DNA from: Arthrobacter sp. UKPF54-2
GTDB lineage: Bacteria; Actinomycetota; Actinomycetes; Actinomycetales; Micrococcaceae
Assembly (NCBI RefSeq): GCF_007858535.1
Contig: NZ_CP040174.1
Location: 1,860,001 to 1,924,000, forward strand
DNA: 64,000 bases
Direction: 5' to 3'
Both the position numbers and the translations under genes were made by a program. Below, in pieces: positions 24,367-32,370 of the stretch. Position 1 is the stretch's first letter; every line of letters starts with the position of its first letter. Below the pieces are notes generated by a model. It had not been told where the DNA came from. It searched no databases and worked only from the letters and a program-made list of their open reading frames with translations.

Positions 24367-25704
24367 TCAGTTGCTGATGCCGAGGGATTCCAGCATCGGC
24401 CGGAACTTCGCCCAGGTCTCGGCCAGCTCCGCCTCGGGGACGGAGCCCTCGACGACGCCGCAGCCGGCGTAAAGCCGGACCGTGTCCGGGGACTCAATGA
24501 CCGCGCCGCGCAGGGCGATGCCCCACTCGCCGTTGCCCGCGGCGTCGAGCCAGCCGACCGGACCGGCGTAGGGGCCGCGGTCCAGGTGCTCAAGTTTGCG
24601 GATCAGGGCCCCGGCCACGGTGGTGGGGGTGCCGCAGACCGCGGCCGTGGGGTGCAAGGCGTTGATCAGAGCCAGGCAGGTGGGCACGTGGCCCTCCACT
24701 TCGGTCAGCTCGGCCTTGACGTCGGAGGCTAGGTGCCAGACGTTCGGCAGCTCCAGGATGAACGGCTCGCTGTGGGCGTTCATCGCCTCGGAGAAGGGCG
24801 CCAGCTGCGTGGTCAGCGACGCGATGGCGATGTCGTGCTCGTGCCGCTGCTTCTCGGACCCGGCCAGGACACGCTCGGCGAATTCCAGCGGCGAGCCGGC
24901 CATGCCCTCGGCGTCGCGGCGGTCCAAAGTTCCGGCGAGGACGCGGGCCTGCGCGGTCCGGCCCTCCACCTGGATGAGCATTTCGGGGGTGGACCCCACG
25001 AGGCCGTCGACGCCGTAGGTCCAGCATTCGCGGTAGCGAACCGCGAGCTGGCGCAGAATCTCGGCGGCATTCACGCCGTCGGGCACGGTGGCCACAATGT
25101 CGCGCGCCAGCACCAGCTTCTCCAGCGCCCCGGTGCGGATTTCCGCGACGCCCTCGGCGACGGCGGCCATCCAGTCCGCCTCGGTGAGGGAGCCGGTGCT
25201 CAGCTTGGCTTCCCGCCCGGCCGGGTCCGCAGGGGTCTCCGCCGAACGACCGGCGCCCTCCGCGTCCAGCCACCGGCCGAGGGCGGCGCGGGCGCCCGCC
25301 TCGGTGAGCTCGCCGTCGTCGAACGTGAGCTGGGTGAGCCAGGCGTTGCCGTCGCGCAGCCCCACCACGATCTCGGGCACAATCAGCCGGGACTCGTGCG
25401 CGGACACTTTGGAGAAGGCGAAGGAGCCAAAGGCCACCGGGCCGGTTCCCGGGCAATCGACGGCGTCGCTGATCTCCGCTTCGAGGACCAGGTGCCGCCA
25501 CCAGATGTCCGCCTCGAGGAAACGCTCCGGACCGGTGGCGGTGAAGCGGCCAATTTCGCCGAAGCCGACCAGGCCGGCCTCGCGGCGGGTCCAGCACAGC
25601 ACGTCGTCACGGACCAGAAACGACGGCAGCCCCCCGGGGAACGACTCTGCATCGAGGGGGACTGTCAGTGTCCTGATAATTCTGGTAGGGAGGGCGCTCG
25701 TCAT
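24367..25704 (-). CDS. menF: Isochorismate synthase (menaquinone)
   Basis: Chorismate-utilising enzyme converting chorismate to isochorismate, 445 aa. The N-terminal domain is variable. The catalytic domain carries LEKLVLARDIV, GSTPEMLIQVEGRTAQARVLAGT, ELPNVWHLASDVKAEL, HPTAAVCGTPT and YAGPVGWLDAAGNGEW, typical for the isochorismate/salicylate synthase family. The absence of nearby siderophore genes and the presence of menD, menC and menG favour a MenF role over EntC. It is divergent from menG with an 87-bp shared promoter region; TAGTGT (25714-25719) is its likely -10. Confidence 0.87.
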   Translation of the reverse strand: MTSALPTRIIRTLTVPLDAESFPGGLPSFLVRDDVLCWTRREAGLVGFGEIGRFTATGPERFLEADIWWRHLVLEAEISDAVDCPGTGPVAFGSFAFSKVSAHESRLIVPEIVVGLRDGNAWLTQLTFDDGELTEAGARAALGRWLDAEGAGRSAETPADPAGREAKLSTGSLTEADWMAAVAEGVAEIRTGALEKLVLARDIVATVPDGVNAAEILRQLAVRYRECWTYGVDGLVGSTPEMLIQVEGRTAQARVLAGTLDRRDAEGMAGSPLEFAERVLAGSEKQRHEHDIAIASLTTQLAPFSEAMNAHSEPFILELPNVWHLASDVKAELTEVEGHVPTCLALINALHPTAAVCGTPTTVAGALIRKLEHLDRGPYAGPVGWLDAAGNGEWGIALRGAVIESPDTVRLYAGCGVVEGSVPEAELAETWAKFRPMLESLGISN

Positions 25705-25791
25705 GATGAGACAACACTACTCCGGCCGCACGCCGCGCCCCGGCCGGGCCGGTGGTTAGGGGGTGCGTCGAAGATTTGAGACAATAACGGG

Positions 25792-26577
25792 GTGAACCGA
25801 GCATCCTTGGATAAGCGTCCGGACGAAGTAGCCACGATGTTTGACGACGTCGCCCCCAAATACGACGTCGTCAACGATGTCCTGTCGATGGGGCAGACGC
25901 GCCGTTGGCGGCGGATCGTGGTCGAAGCCATGGACGTAAAGCCCGGCCAGCGCGTTCTGGACCTCGCCGCGGGAACCGGCACCTCCAGCGAACCGTACGC
26001 CGACGCCGGGATCGATGTCGTGGCCTGCGATTTCTCCCTTGGCATGCTCAAAGTCGGCAAGCGGCGCCGCCCGGACATCAACTTCGTCGCCGGTGACGCG
26101 ACCCGCCTGCCCTTCGCGGACAACACCTTCGACGCCAGCACCATCTCCTTCGGCCTGCGCAACGTCAACGAGCCCAAGAAGGCCCTCGCCGAGATGCTCC
26201 GGGTCACCAAGCCCGGCGGCCGGCTGGTGATCGCCGAGTTCTCCCAGCCGGTGGTGCCGCTCTGGCGCACCATGTACACCGAATACCTGATGCGTGCCCT
26301 GCCGGCGATCGCCGTCAAGGTCTCCTCCAACCCGGACGCCTACGTGTACCTCGCCGAGTCCATCCGCGCCTGGCCGGACCAGGACCACCTCGCCGCCTGG
26401 CTGCAGGAGGCCGGCTGGGAGTCCGTCACGTACCGGAACCTCAGTGGCGGCATCGTCGCCGTACACCGCGCCCAGAAGCCGGCCGGTGCCGACCCTGCCG
26501 CGGGCGCCAAGGCACTGGCGAACCACACCGGGCCCGTGGCCAAGTTGCGGCGCAACATCACCCGGCCCGAGCGTTAG
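25792..26577 (+). CDS. menG: Demethylmenaquinone methyltransferase
   Basis: SAM-dependent C-methyltransferase of the UbiE/MenG family, the methylation step in menaquinone synthesis. Motifs: [19 protein letters not shown] (family N-terminus), [12 protein letters not shown] (SAM motif I), [15 protein letters not shown] and SFGLRNV. The 261-aa length is normal, with a short Ala-rich tail. GTG 25792 has no real SD; GACAAT (25780-25785) ends 6 nt before it, so it may be leaderless. First gene of menG-menJ-prenyl synthase. Confidence 0.9.
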   Translation: MNRASLDKRPDEVATMFDDVAPKYDVVNDVLSMGQTRRWRRIVVEAMDVKPGQRVLDLAAGTGTSSEPYADAGIDVVACDFSLGMLKVGKRRRPDINFVAGDATRLPFADNTFDASTISFGLRNVNEPKKALAEMLRVTKPGGRLVIAEFSQPVVPLWRTMYTEYLMRALPAIAVKVSSNPDAYVYLAESIRAWPDQDHLAAWLQEAGWESVTYRNLSGGIVAVHRAQKPAGADPAAGAKALANHTGPVAKLRRNITRPER

Positions 26578-26589
26578 CTGATCGCTGCC

Positions 26590-27930
26590 GTGAAAGTACT
26601 GATCGTCGGGGCGGGGCCGGCCGGATCCACCGCCGCGTTCTACCTTGCCCAGGCCGGTATCGACGTCACGGTGCTGGAAAAGACCAGCTTCCCGCGCGAG
26701 AAGGTCTGCGGCGACGGCCTCACCCCGCGCGCCGTCCGGGAGATCCAGAAGCTGGGCCTGCCGCACCCGGAGGCCGACGGCTGGCGGCGGAACAAGGGCC
26801 TGCGCCTGATTGCCGGCGGCCGCACCATTGAACTGCCCTGGCCAGAGGTCTCCGACTTCCCGCAATACGGCCTGATCCGCACCCGCCTCGGCTTCGACGA
26901 GGAGCTCGCCCGGCACGCCCAGTCCGCGGGCGCCGTCGTGCTGGAACGCCACAGCGTCACCGAGGCGCTGCGCGCCGAGGACGGCCGCGTCACCGGCGTC
27001 CGCGCCGCACTGCTGGACGACACCGGCCGCAAGACCGGCGAAACGCGGGACTTTCCCGCCGACGTCGTCCTCGCCGCCGACGGGAACTCCACCCGCACCG
27101 CCGTCTCACTGGGCATCCAGAAGCGCGACGACCGTCCCCTCGGGGTGGCCGTGCGCACCTACTTCACCAGCCCGCGGCACGACGACGACTGGATGGAAGG
27201 CTGGCTGGAGCTTCCCGGCCGCGAGGGCAGGCTGCTGCCCGGCTACGGCTGGGTGTTCGGCGTCGGCGACGGCACCTCCAACGTGGGCCTGGGCATCCTG
27301 AACTCCTCCAAGGAATTCGGCAAGCTGGACTACAAGCAGGTCCTGCGCGAATGGACCGCCGGCATGCCCGCGGACTGGGGCTTCACCCCGGAAAACCAGG
27401 TGGGCGAAATCCGCGGCGCCGCGCTGCCCATGGGCTTCAACCGCACCCCGCATTACGCGCCGGGCCTGCTGCTGCTCGGCGACGCCGGCGGGATGGTCTC
27501 CCCGTTCAACGGCGAGGGCATCTCCTACGCGATGGAGTCCGCCCGCTTCGCGGCCGAGTTCATCATCGACACCGCGGCGCGGTCCGCGTCCGCCGGCTGG
27601 GGTGTTTCCGACGCCGATGCCCGGCTCGCGGGGTACGCGGACTTCGTCCGGGACCAGTGGGGCTCGCACTTCACCCTGGGCCGCGCCTTCGCCGCCGTGA
27701 TCGGCAAGCCGGCCGTGATGAAACTGGCGCTCCGGACGGGCATGCCCATCCCGGTGCTGATGAAATTTGTGGTCCGGCTGCTGGCCAACCTGACCGACCC
27801 CTCGGCCAAGGGCATCGAGGACCGGATGATCCGCGTCCTGGAAGCCCTGGTCCCGGCCACGTCCAATACCCGGCCCGTTCCAGACTCGACCCCGCGGTTT
27901 CCGCAACAAAAAGTTAGGGTTAACCCGTGA
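26590..27930 (+). CDS. menJ: Menaquinone reductase / geranylgeranyl reductase family flavoprotein
   Basis: FAD-dependent reductase, 446 aa. Residues 1-35 form the dinucleotide fold (VLIVGAGPAGSTAAFYLAQAG), then FPREKVCGDGLTPRAV, and the second FAD motif LLLLGDAGGMVSPFNGEGISYAME. This is the family of mycobacterial MenJ, which saturates one isoprene unit of menaquinone, and of archaeal geranylgeranyl reductases. Its position between menG and a prenyl diphosphate synthase, 12 bp after menG and overlapping the next gene by 4 bp, supports the menaquinone role. The start is GTG. Confidence 0.85.
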   Translation: MKVLIVGAGPAGSTAAFYLAQAGIDVTVLEKTSFPREKVCGDGLTPRAVREIQKLGLPHPEADGWRRNKGLRLIAGGRTIELPWPEVSDFPQYGLIRTRLGFDEELARHAQSAGAVVLERHSVTEALRAEDGRVTGVRAALLDDTGRKTGETRDFPADVVLAADGNSTRTAVSLGIQKRDDRPLGVAVRTYFTSPRHDDDWMEGWLELPGREGRLLPGYGWVFGVGDGTSNVGLGILNSSKEFGKLDYKQVLREWTAGMPADWGFTPENQVGEIRGAALPMGFNRTPHYAPGLLLLGDAGGMVSPFNGEGISYAMESARFAAEFIIDTAARSASAGWGVSDADARLAGYADFVRDQWGSHFTLGRAFAAVIGKPAVMKLALRTGMPIPVLMKFVVRLLANLTDPSAKGIEDRMIRVLEALVPATSNTRPVPDSTPRFPQQKVRVNP

Positions 27931-29027
27931 CCAACTCTGCAGACCAAAGCTGGACGCACGCCGGGCACGGCCTGCCGAGCGCTGAACCGGACCTGAACAC
28001 CACCGCCATCGCCACCGGGCTCCAGCTGCCGGCCGGCTTCGCGGCGATCGCGGGGGACCCGGAACTCGGCCCGGCCATCACCACCAACCTGGCCCGTGTG
28101 GAGAAGAAGCTGCGCGAGGCCATCGCCAACTCGGATCCGCTGGCCGATGCGACGTCGCGCCACCTGGTGGAAGCCGGCGGCAAGCGCATCCGGCCCCTGC
28201 TGACCCTGCTCTGCGCCCACCTTGGCGACGCCTCGCTGCCGGCGGTCGTGCAGGCCGCCGTCGTCGTCGAACTGACGCACCTGGCCACGCTGTACCACGA
28301 CGACGTGATGGACTCCGCCCCGTTCCGCCGCGGCGCCCCCACCGCGCACGAGGTCTGGGGCAACTCCGTAGCCGTCCTGACCGGGGACCTCATCTTCGCC
28401 CGCGCGTCCATCCTGGTCTCCGAACTCGGGTCCCGGGCGCTCGGCATCCAGGCCCGCACCTTCGAGCGGCTCTGCCTCGGCCAGCTGCACGAGACCGTGG
28501 GCCCGCGCCCGGACGAGGATCCGGTGGAGCACTACCTGTCCGTGATTGCGGACAAGACCGGCTCGTTGGTGGCCGCTTCCGGGCAGCTCGGCGCGATCTT
28601 CGCCAACGCCGATCCGGCCTACGAGAACCTGCTAGTGGAGTACGGCGAGAAGGTGGGCGTCGCCTTCCAGCTCGCGGACGACGTCATTGACGTCACCGGC
28701 GTGAAGGTTAAGTCCGGCAAGTCCCCGGGGACCGATCTGCGTGAAGGCGTGCCCACCCTGCCCGTGCTGCTGCTGCGAAAGGCGGCAGAGGACGGCGACG
28801 GTTCCGCAGTCGAGCTGCTGACACTGATCGACGGCGACCTCAGCTCGGACGAGGCCCTCGCTGCCGCCGTCGCCGGTCTGCGCGAACACCCGGTGACCGC
28901 GGAGTCCTGGGTCGTGGCGCGCGCCTGGGCCGATGAAGCCATTGCCGCCCTGGCGCCGCTGCCGGAGGGTGTGGTCAAGGATTCGCTGACCAGCTTCGCC
29001 CACGCCGTGGTGGACCGCAGCAGCTAG
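27927..29027 (+). CDS. Long-chain polyprenyl diphosphate synthase (menaquinone side chain)
   Basis: Trans-prenyl synthase, 366 aa, extending isoprenoid chains. The first Asp-rich motif is LYHDDVMDSAPFRRG (DDxxD), the second is LADDVIDVTG (DDxxD), with KRIRPLLTLL upstream for IPP binding. The chain-length-determining residues before the first motif (THLATLYHDD) include small Ala/Thr, compatible with a long product. The setting in menG-menJ suggests an octa- or nonaprenyl product for menaquinone. The start GTG overlaps the menJ stop (GTGA). It ends at a strong hairpin terminator. Confidence 0.87.
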   Translation: MTNSADQSWTHAGHGLPSAEPDLNTTAIATGLQLPAGFAAIAGDPELGPAITTNLARVEKKLREAIANSDPLADATSRHLVEAGGKRIRPLLTLLCAHLGDASLPAVVQAAVVVELTHLATLYHDDVMDSAPFRRGAPTAHEVWGNSVAVLTGDLIFARASILVSELGSRALGIQARTFERLCLGQLHETVGPRPDEDPVEHYLSVIADKTGSLVAASGQLGAIFANADPAYENLLVEYGEKVGVAFQLADDVIDVTGVKVKSGKSPGTDLREGVPTLPVLLLRKAAEDGDGSAVELLTLIDGDLSSDEALAAAVAGLREHPVTAESWVVARAWADEAIAALAPLPEGVVKDSLTSFAHAVVDRSS

Positions 29028-29091
29028 TTTCTGCTGGCCCGCCGGCGTCTGCCGAGAGGCCTGGCCGCATCCGCCTGAGTTATTAAACCGG

Positions 29092-29149
29092 AATGGCCCC
29101 GGTTCCTCACAACGTTACGAGTCGTCCGTTGTGCGGAACCGGGGCCATT
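29092..29149 (+). terminator. Strong hairpin terminator after the menG operon
   Basis: A 15-bp perfect stem (29092-29106 with 29135-29149) extends inward by six pairs (CACAAC/GTTGTG) after one mismatch. The distal arm ends in ATTT. Confidence 0.8.
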
Positions 29150-29437
29150 TCTCCGTTCGCATCAGATTCACCGGAGGCATTTGGTGAACCCATGAATGAG
29201 TTTATGACAGTTGTGTCATACTGTCCAGCGATTCTGTAAATTTATTGTCACGGATTTAAGAGGGCGTTGCCGTGGCCGGATTTCCCCTGGTCTGGGCTTC
29301 GGAGGCGCCGAACCGCCGACGGGTCCCAGCAACCCGCCGTAGGGGGCAGCCAAAGGCGGGGAGTCTCCGTCCGGCACTTGTTCACATAGCCACTGGGCAA
29401 CCTCCCCGGGCCGAGGGAGAAGCCGTCTATTGGAGGC
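29150..29437. other. 288-bp intergenic region with a palindrome, no gene
   Basis: Contains ATGACAGTTGTGTCAT (29204-29219), a 6-bp-arm inverted repeat with a 4-bp centre, in an AT-rich patch followed by TGTAAAT, possibly promoter and operator for the next gene. The remainder (about 29265-29437) is GC-rich with many short self-complementary stretches, so the leader may be structured. I could not match it to a known riboswitch. A frame from 29272 overlaps the next gene and is not convincing. Confidence 0.4.
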
Positions 29438-30259
29438 ATGGATCTCACGACCTACCTGAAATGTGCCGGCTCGGTCGCACGGACCGGCACGCTGTTGCAG
29501 GCCGGGTTCGCGGAACGGAGTATCCGCAGCTCGATTGCCGCGGGTGAATTACTGCGCTTACGCCATGGGGTAGTTGCGTTGCAGGGTGCGGCGCCGGACC
29601 TAATGGGCGCGGTCATGGCCAACGGCGTGCTGTCTTGCGTCTCGGCGACCGCACACCTTGGGATCTGGAGACTCCACGAGCCCTCCCAGCTGCACCTGTT
29701 CTGCCGCCACGGTTCGGCGAGGGGTGTGGTCAACCACAGAAACACGGTGGTCCCGCCGGAGTTTCCGCGGCCCGTGGCCGGGCTGACCGATGCGCTGCTG
29801 CACGCTCTGCGATGCCGGCCTCCGCTGGAATCCGTCATTATGGTCGAAAGTGCACTGCTGCAGGGTCGAACCACACTGGACTATCTCCGAGGGCATCTTC
29901 CCGGCAACCGCAACGGCGCAGCGCGGGCGGCGCTGGAACTGGTGGACGGTTCGGCGGGATCCGCGATCGAAGTGGTCGCCAGGCTGCTGTTCCGAAGCGA
30001 AGGGATCTTCACGCAGACGCAGGTGGATCTCCCGGGGATCGGAATCGTGGACTTCCTGCTGGAGGGATTCCTCATCGTCGAAATTGACGGCAGCTCCCAC
30101 TTGGAAGCGCGGCAGGTGACAAAGGACCGTGGGCGGAACAATGCAAGTACCTTGGCCGGGTACACAGTGCTGAGGTACGGGTATCAAGACGTCGTCTTTA
30201 ACCCCCAGAAAATCGTCGCGGAGGTGTGGCAGGTGCTGCGCGGAAGGGTCGTCCGCTGA
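29438..30259 (+). CDS. DUF559/Vsr-like nuclease-fold protein with AbiEi-like N-terminus
   Basis: A 273-aa protein common in actinobacteria. The N-terminal ~90 residues (GTLLQAGFAERSIRSSIAAG, LLRLRHGVVAL) resemble the winged-helix AbiEi-type antitoxin/type IV TA domain. The C-terminal ~100 residues carry the DUF559 endonuclease-like core: GIVDFLLEGFLIVEIDGSSH, then a lysine-containing RQVTKDRGRNNA and VLRYGYQDVV. Asp, Glu and Lys/Asp residues fit a PD-(D/E)xK fold. GGAGG lies just before the ATG. The partner toxin of a true AbiE system is not adjacent. The biological role is unknown. Confidence 0.65.
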   Translation: MDLTTYLKCAGSVARTGTLLQAGFAERSIRSSIAAGELLRLRHGVVALQGAAPDLMGAVMANGVLSCVSATAHLGIWRLHEPSQLHLFCRHGSARGVVNHRNTVVPPEFPRPVAGLTDALLHALRCRPPLESVIMVESALLQGRTTLDYLRGHLPGNRNGAARAALELVDGSAGSAIEVVARLLFRSEGIFTQTQVDLPGIGIVDFLLEGFLIVEIDGSSHLEARQVTKDRGRNNASTLAGYTVLRYGYQDVVFNPQKIVAEVWQVLRGRVVR

Positions 30260-30383
30260 ATTTCCCCGTGTTTGAGCAGGAACTCTGCGAATCAACCGTC
30301 GGTTTTGACCAACACGCCGGAAGGCCCGCCCGAACGTGGGGAATATCCGCGGCCACGCAGGCGCCCCGTGGGCAAGGAGACCC

Positions 30384-30812
30384 CTAGTCCTCATCCTCGT
30401 CGTTGAAGGCCCACTCGAACATGTCGAAGACGAACTCGGAGAAGGTGCCTTCCTCGCTCTTCCACTGGCCACGGGCGTTGTTGCGGCGGTACACGATCGG
30501 GTCCGGAATGCTGAGGTCGCCCACGCGGAAGCCCCAGGTGAACTGCTCTTCCTCGTCCTCGAGGAACATCAGGAAGCCCTCGTCGTCGACTTCGAGCTCT
30601 TCGGGGTCCCAGAAGTAGTGGTAGGCCTCCATCAGGTCCTCGCAGCCGCCGAGGGCCAGATAGAACTCGCGCAGGACCAGCGGGACCTGGAACTGGTGCT
30701 CGGCGAGGGCCGCATCCAGCTCGTCAGCCGGCAGCCCATCCTCTTCCTGCCATTCGTCCTCGAGGTACTTCGGAACAAGCGCGCGGAACTTCTCGAGGAA
30801 CATGTCAGTCAT
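30384..30812 (-). CDS. Acidic SMI1/KNR4 (SUKH)-like protein
   Basis: A 142-aa, very acidic protein (many Asp/Glu, ending FNDEDED). The pattern LPADELDAALAEHQFQVPLVLREFYLALGG is like the SUKH superfamily (large fraction immunity proteins), as is the later YHYFWDPEELEVDDEGFLMFLEDEEEQFTWGF-type region. No toxin gene lies nearby, so an immunity role is not supported by context. It is 14 bp upstream of the TRIC gene on the same strand and may be cotranscribed. Confidence 0.5.
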   Translation of the reverse strand: MTDMFLEKFRALVPKYLEDEWQEEDGLPADELDAALAEHQFQVPLVLREFYLALGGCEDLMEAYHYFWDPEELEVDDEGFLMFLEDEEEQFTWGFRVGDLSIPDPIVYRRNNARGQWKSEEGTFSEFVFDMFEWAFNDEDED

Positions 30813-30826
30813 GACTCTTATCCTAG

Positions 30827-31498
30827 CTAATCCTTAAGGCCGCGTTCGGCCGTGTCCAGGCCCAGCCGGTGCCAGCCCCGGACCGCCAGCGGGGCGTACC
30901 AGTGGCGGCGCCAGGCCGTGACGCGGAAGGCGAAAACGACGGCGGCCACGGCGCTGGCCGTCAGCGCCGTGAACACCCCGGCGACGGACAGCGTCACGGT
31001 CATCGCGGCCCCGGCGAACGCCGGCAGGGCGTAGATGTCCTTGGGGTCAAACAGCTGCGGCACTTCGTTGGCGGTGATGTCCCGCAGCAGCCCGCCGCCC
31101 ACCGCCGTCGTGACCCCCAGCAGCACCGCGGCTACCGGGTGCATGCCCGCGGCGAGGGCCTTCAGGCTCCCCGTGATGCAGAACAGGGCCAGGCCGCCGG
31201 CGTCGAACAGCACCAGCAGGGAGGTGAAGCGCTGGACGCTGGAGAACAGGAAATACACCAGGACCGTGGCCAGCAGCGGGGGAGCGAGGTAGGCCGGGTT
31301 GGTGAAGGCCGCCGGCGGGCCCGCATTGATGATGATGTCGCGGATGACGCCGCCGCCTAGGCTCACCACCGAGGCCAGCAGGAGGGAACCGACAATGTCG
31401 AACTGCTTGCGCGCCGCAAGCAGCGAACCGGAGACGGCGAAGAAGAAGACGCCCGCCAGGTCCAGCCAGACCATCACGAGGCTAAAGGAGAAAGTCAT
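30827..31498 (-). CDS. Trimeric intracellular cation (TRIC) channel family membrane protein
   Basis: A 223-aa protein with about seven membrane helices. The two internally repeated signatures of the family (UPF0126/TRIC) are visible: GGGVIRDIIINAGPP and GGGLLRDITANEVP. Prokaryotic TRIC proteins form homotrimeric monovalent cation channels. Start 31498 (MTFSFSLVMVWLDLAG) is chosen because the first helix starts there. A longer frame from 31627 runs into the divergent chelatase gene and has no family similarity. Confidence 0.82.
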   Translation of the reverse strand: MTFSFSLVMVWLDLAGVFFFAVSGSLLAARKQFDIVGSLLLASVVSLGGGVIRDIIINAGPPAAFTNPAYLAPPLLATVLVYFLFSSVQRFTSLLVLFDAGGLALFCITGSLKALAAGMHPVAAVLLGVTTAVGGGLLRDITANEVPQLFDPKDIYALPAFAGAAMTVTLSVAGVFTALTASAVAAVVFAFRVTAWRRHWYAPLAVRGWHRLGLDTAERGLKD

Positions 31499-31546
31499 GG
31501 GGCGTCCCGGTCGGTAGCAGGGCGGCGGATAGGGCGGCTCCAAGGT

Positions 31547-31552
31547 TACGCT
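31547..31552 (+). promoter_or_regulatory. -10 box (TACGCT) for the sirohydrochlorin chelatase gene
   Basis: TACGCT lies 7 nt before the ATG at 31560, with no SD; leaderless transcription is likely. Confidence 0.5.
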
Positions 31553-31559
31553 AACGGCT

Positions 31560-32312
31560 ATGAATAGCCCCATCCTGATCGCCTGCGCCCACGGCACCTC
31601 CAGCCCCCGGGGCGCGGCGGAGGTCAACGCCCTGCGGGACGGAATCGCCGCGCTGCGGCCCGGGCTCGATGTCCGGGAGGCCTACGTCGACGTGCAGGAC
31701 CCTGACCTGCCCGCCGTCGTGGCGGGGCTCCCGGCCGGGGCCACCGCCGTCGTCGTCCCGCTGCTGCTGAGCGTGGGCTACCACGTCAAGGTGGACATCG
31801 CCCGGGCCGTGAAGAGCCGGCCGGGCACCCTCGCCGCGGCGCCGCTCGGCCCGGATCCGCGGCTCGCGGCCTTGCTGGACGTCCGGCTGCGCGAGGCCGG
31901 CGTGACCGACAACGACGCCGTGATCCTCGCCGCCGCTGGCTCCTCCGACCCCACCGCAGCGGAGAACGTGGAGGAACTCGCCGGGCAGCTGAGGGCCCTC
32001 CGCTCCAACCGGATTGTGGCCGCCTACGGCGCCTCGGCGACACCCTCGGTGCCCGAAGCGGTGGCCATGCTGCGGGAGGAGGCCGCGGGAGGCGCCGGCG
32101 CGGGCCTCTCAGCCGGGGCGGTGGATCTGGGCGGACGGGTGGTCATCGCCTCCTATTTGCTGGCCCCGGGCTTCTTCCACGACCAGCTCGCCAAGGCCGG
32201 CGCGGACCTGGTCACCGCGCCCCTGCTGCCGTCCCCGGTGCTCGCCGAGATCGCGCTGGCGCGGTACGACGCGGCGGTCGCCGGCAACGGTTATGACGAA
32301 ATGTTGCCCTAG
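31560..32312 (+). CDS. Sirohydrochlorin chelatase (CbiX/SirB-like)
   Basis: A 250-aa type II chelatase inserting iron (or cobalt) into sirohydrochlorin. Both CbiX-like repeats are present: ILIACAHGTSSPRG with the metal-binding His near residue 11 and VPLLLSVGYHVKVDI, and a degenerate C-terminal repeat (IASYLLAPGFFHDQLAKAGAD). Together with CysG at 42.2 kb it completes siroheme synthesis, the prosthetic group of the sulfite reductase encoded 58 bp downstream. That context makes ferrochelation the likely activity. A sulfur-regulon half-site lies inside its last codons. Confidence 0.82.
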   Translation: MNSPILIACAHGTSSPRGAAEVNALRDGIAALRPGLDVREAYVDVQDPDLPAVVAGLPAGATAVVVPLLLSVGYHVKVDIARAVKSRPGTLAAAPLGPDPRLAALLDVRLREAGVTDNDAVILAAAGSSDPTAAENVEELAGQLRALRSNRIVAAYGASATPSVPEAVAMLREEAAGGAGAGLSAGAVDLGGRVVIASYLLAPGFFHDQLAKAGADLVTAPLLPSPVLAEIALARYDAAVAGNGYDEMLP

Positions 32313-32364
32313 GTGACCCCGCGTTTCTGAGCCATTGTGACGCCGTTACGGGCGCTCCTACAGT
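32293..32364 (+). promoter_or_regulatory. Sulfur-island operator and promoter, copy 1 (sulfite reductase operon)
   Basis: Two direct repeats of RTGAC-N5-GTT-N-C start at 32293 (ATGACGAAATGTTGCC) and 32313 (GTGACCCCGCGTTTC), exactly 20 bp apart. TTGTGA (32335-32340) is the -35 and TACAGT (32359-32364) the -10, ending 6 nt before the ATG. The same elements at the same spacing precede the ssu leader and cysG. Confidence 0.7.
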
Positions 32365-32370
32365 CGATCC

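Noticed and set aside
29150..29437. Riboswitch ahead of the DUF559 gene
   Set aside because: The leader is GC-rich and looks structured but I could not match a known aptamer core, so no riboswitch is claimed.
29272..29547. 91-codon frame upstream of the DUF559 gene
   Set aside because: Overlaps the well-supported gene at 29438 by more than 100 bp and has low-complexity composition.
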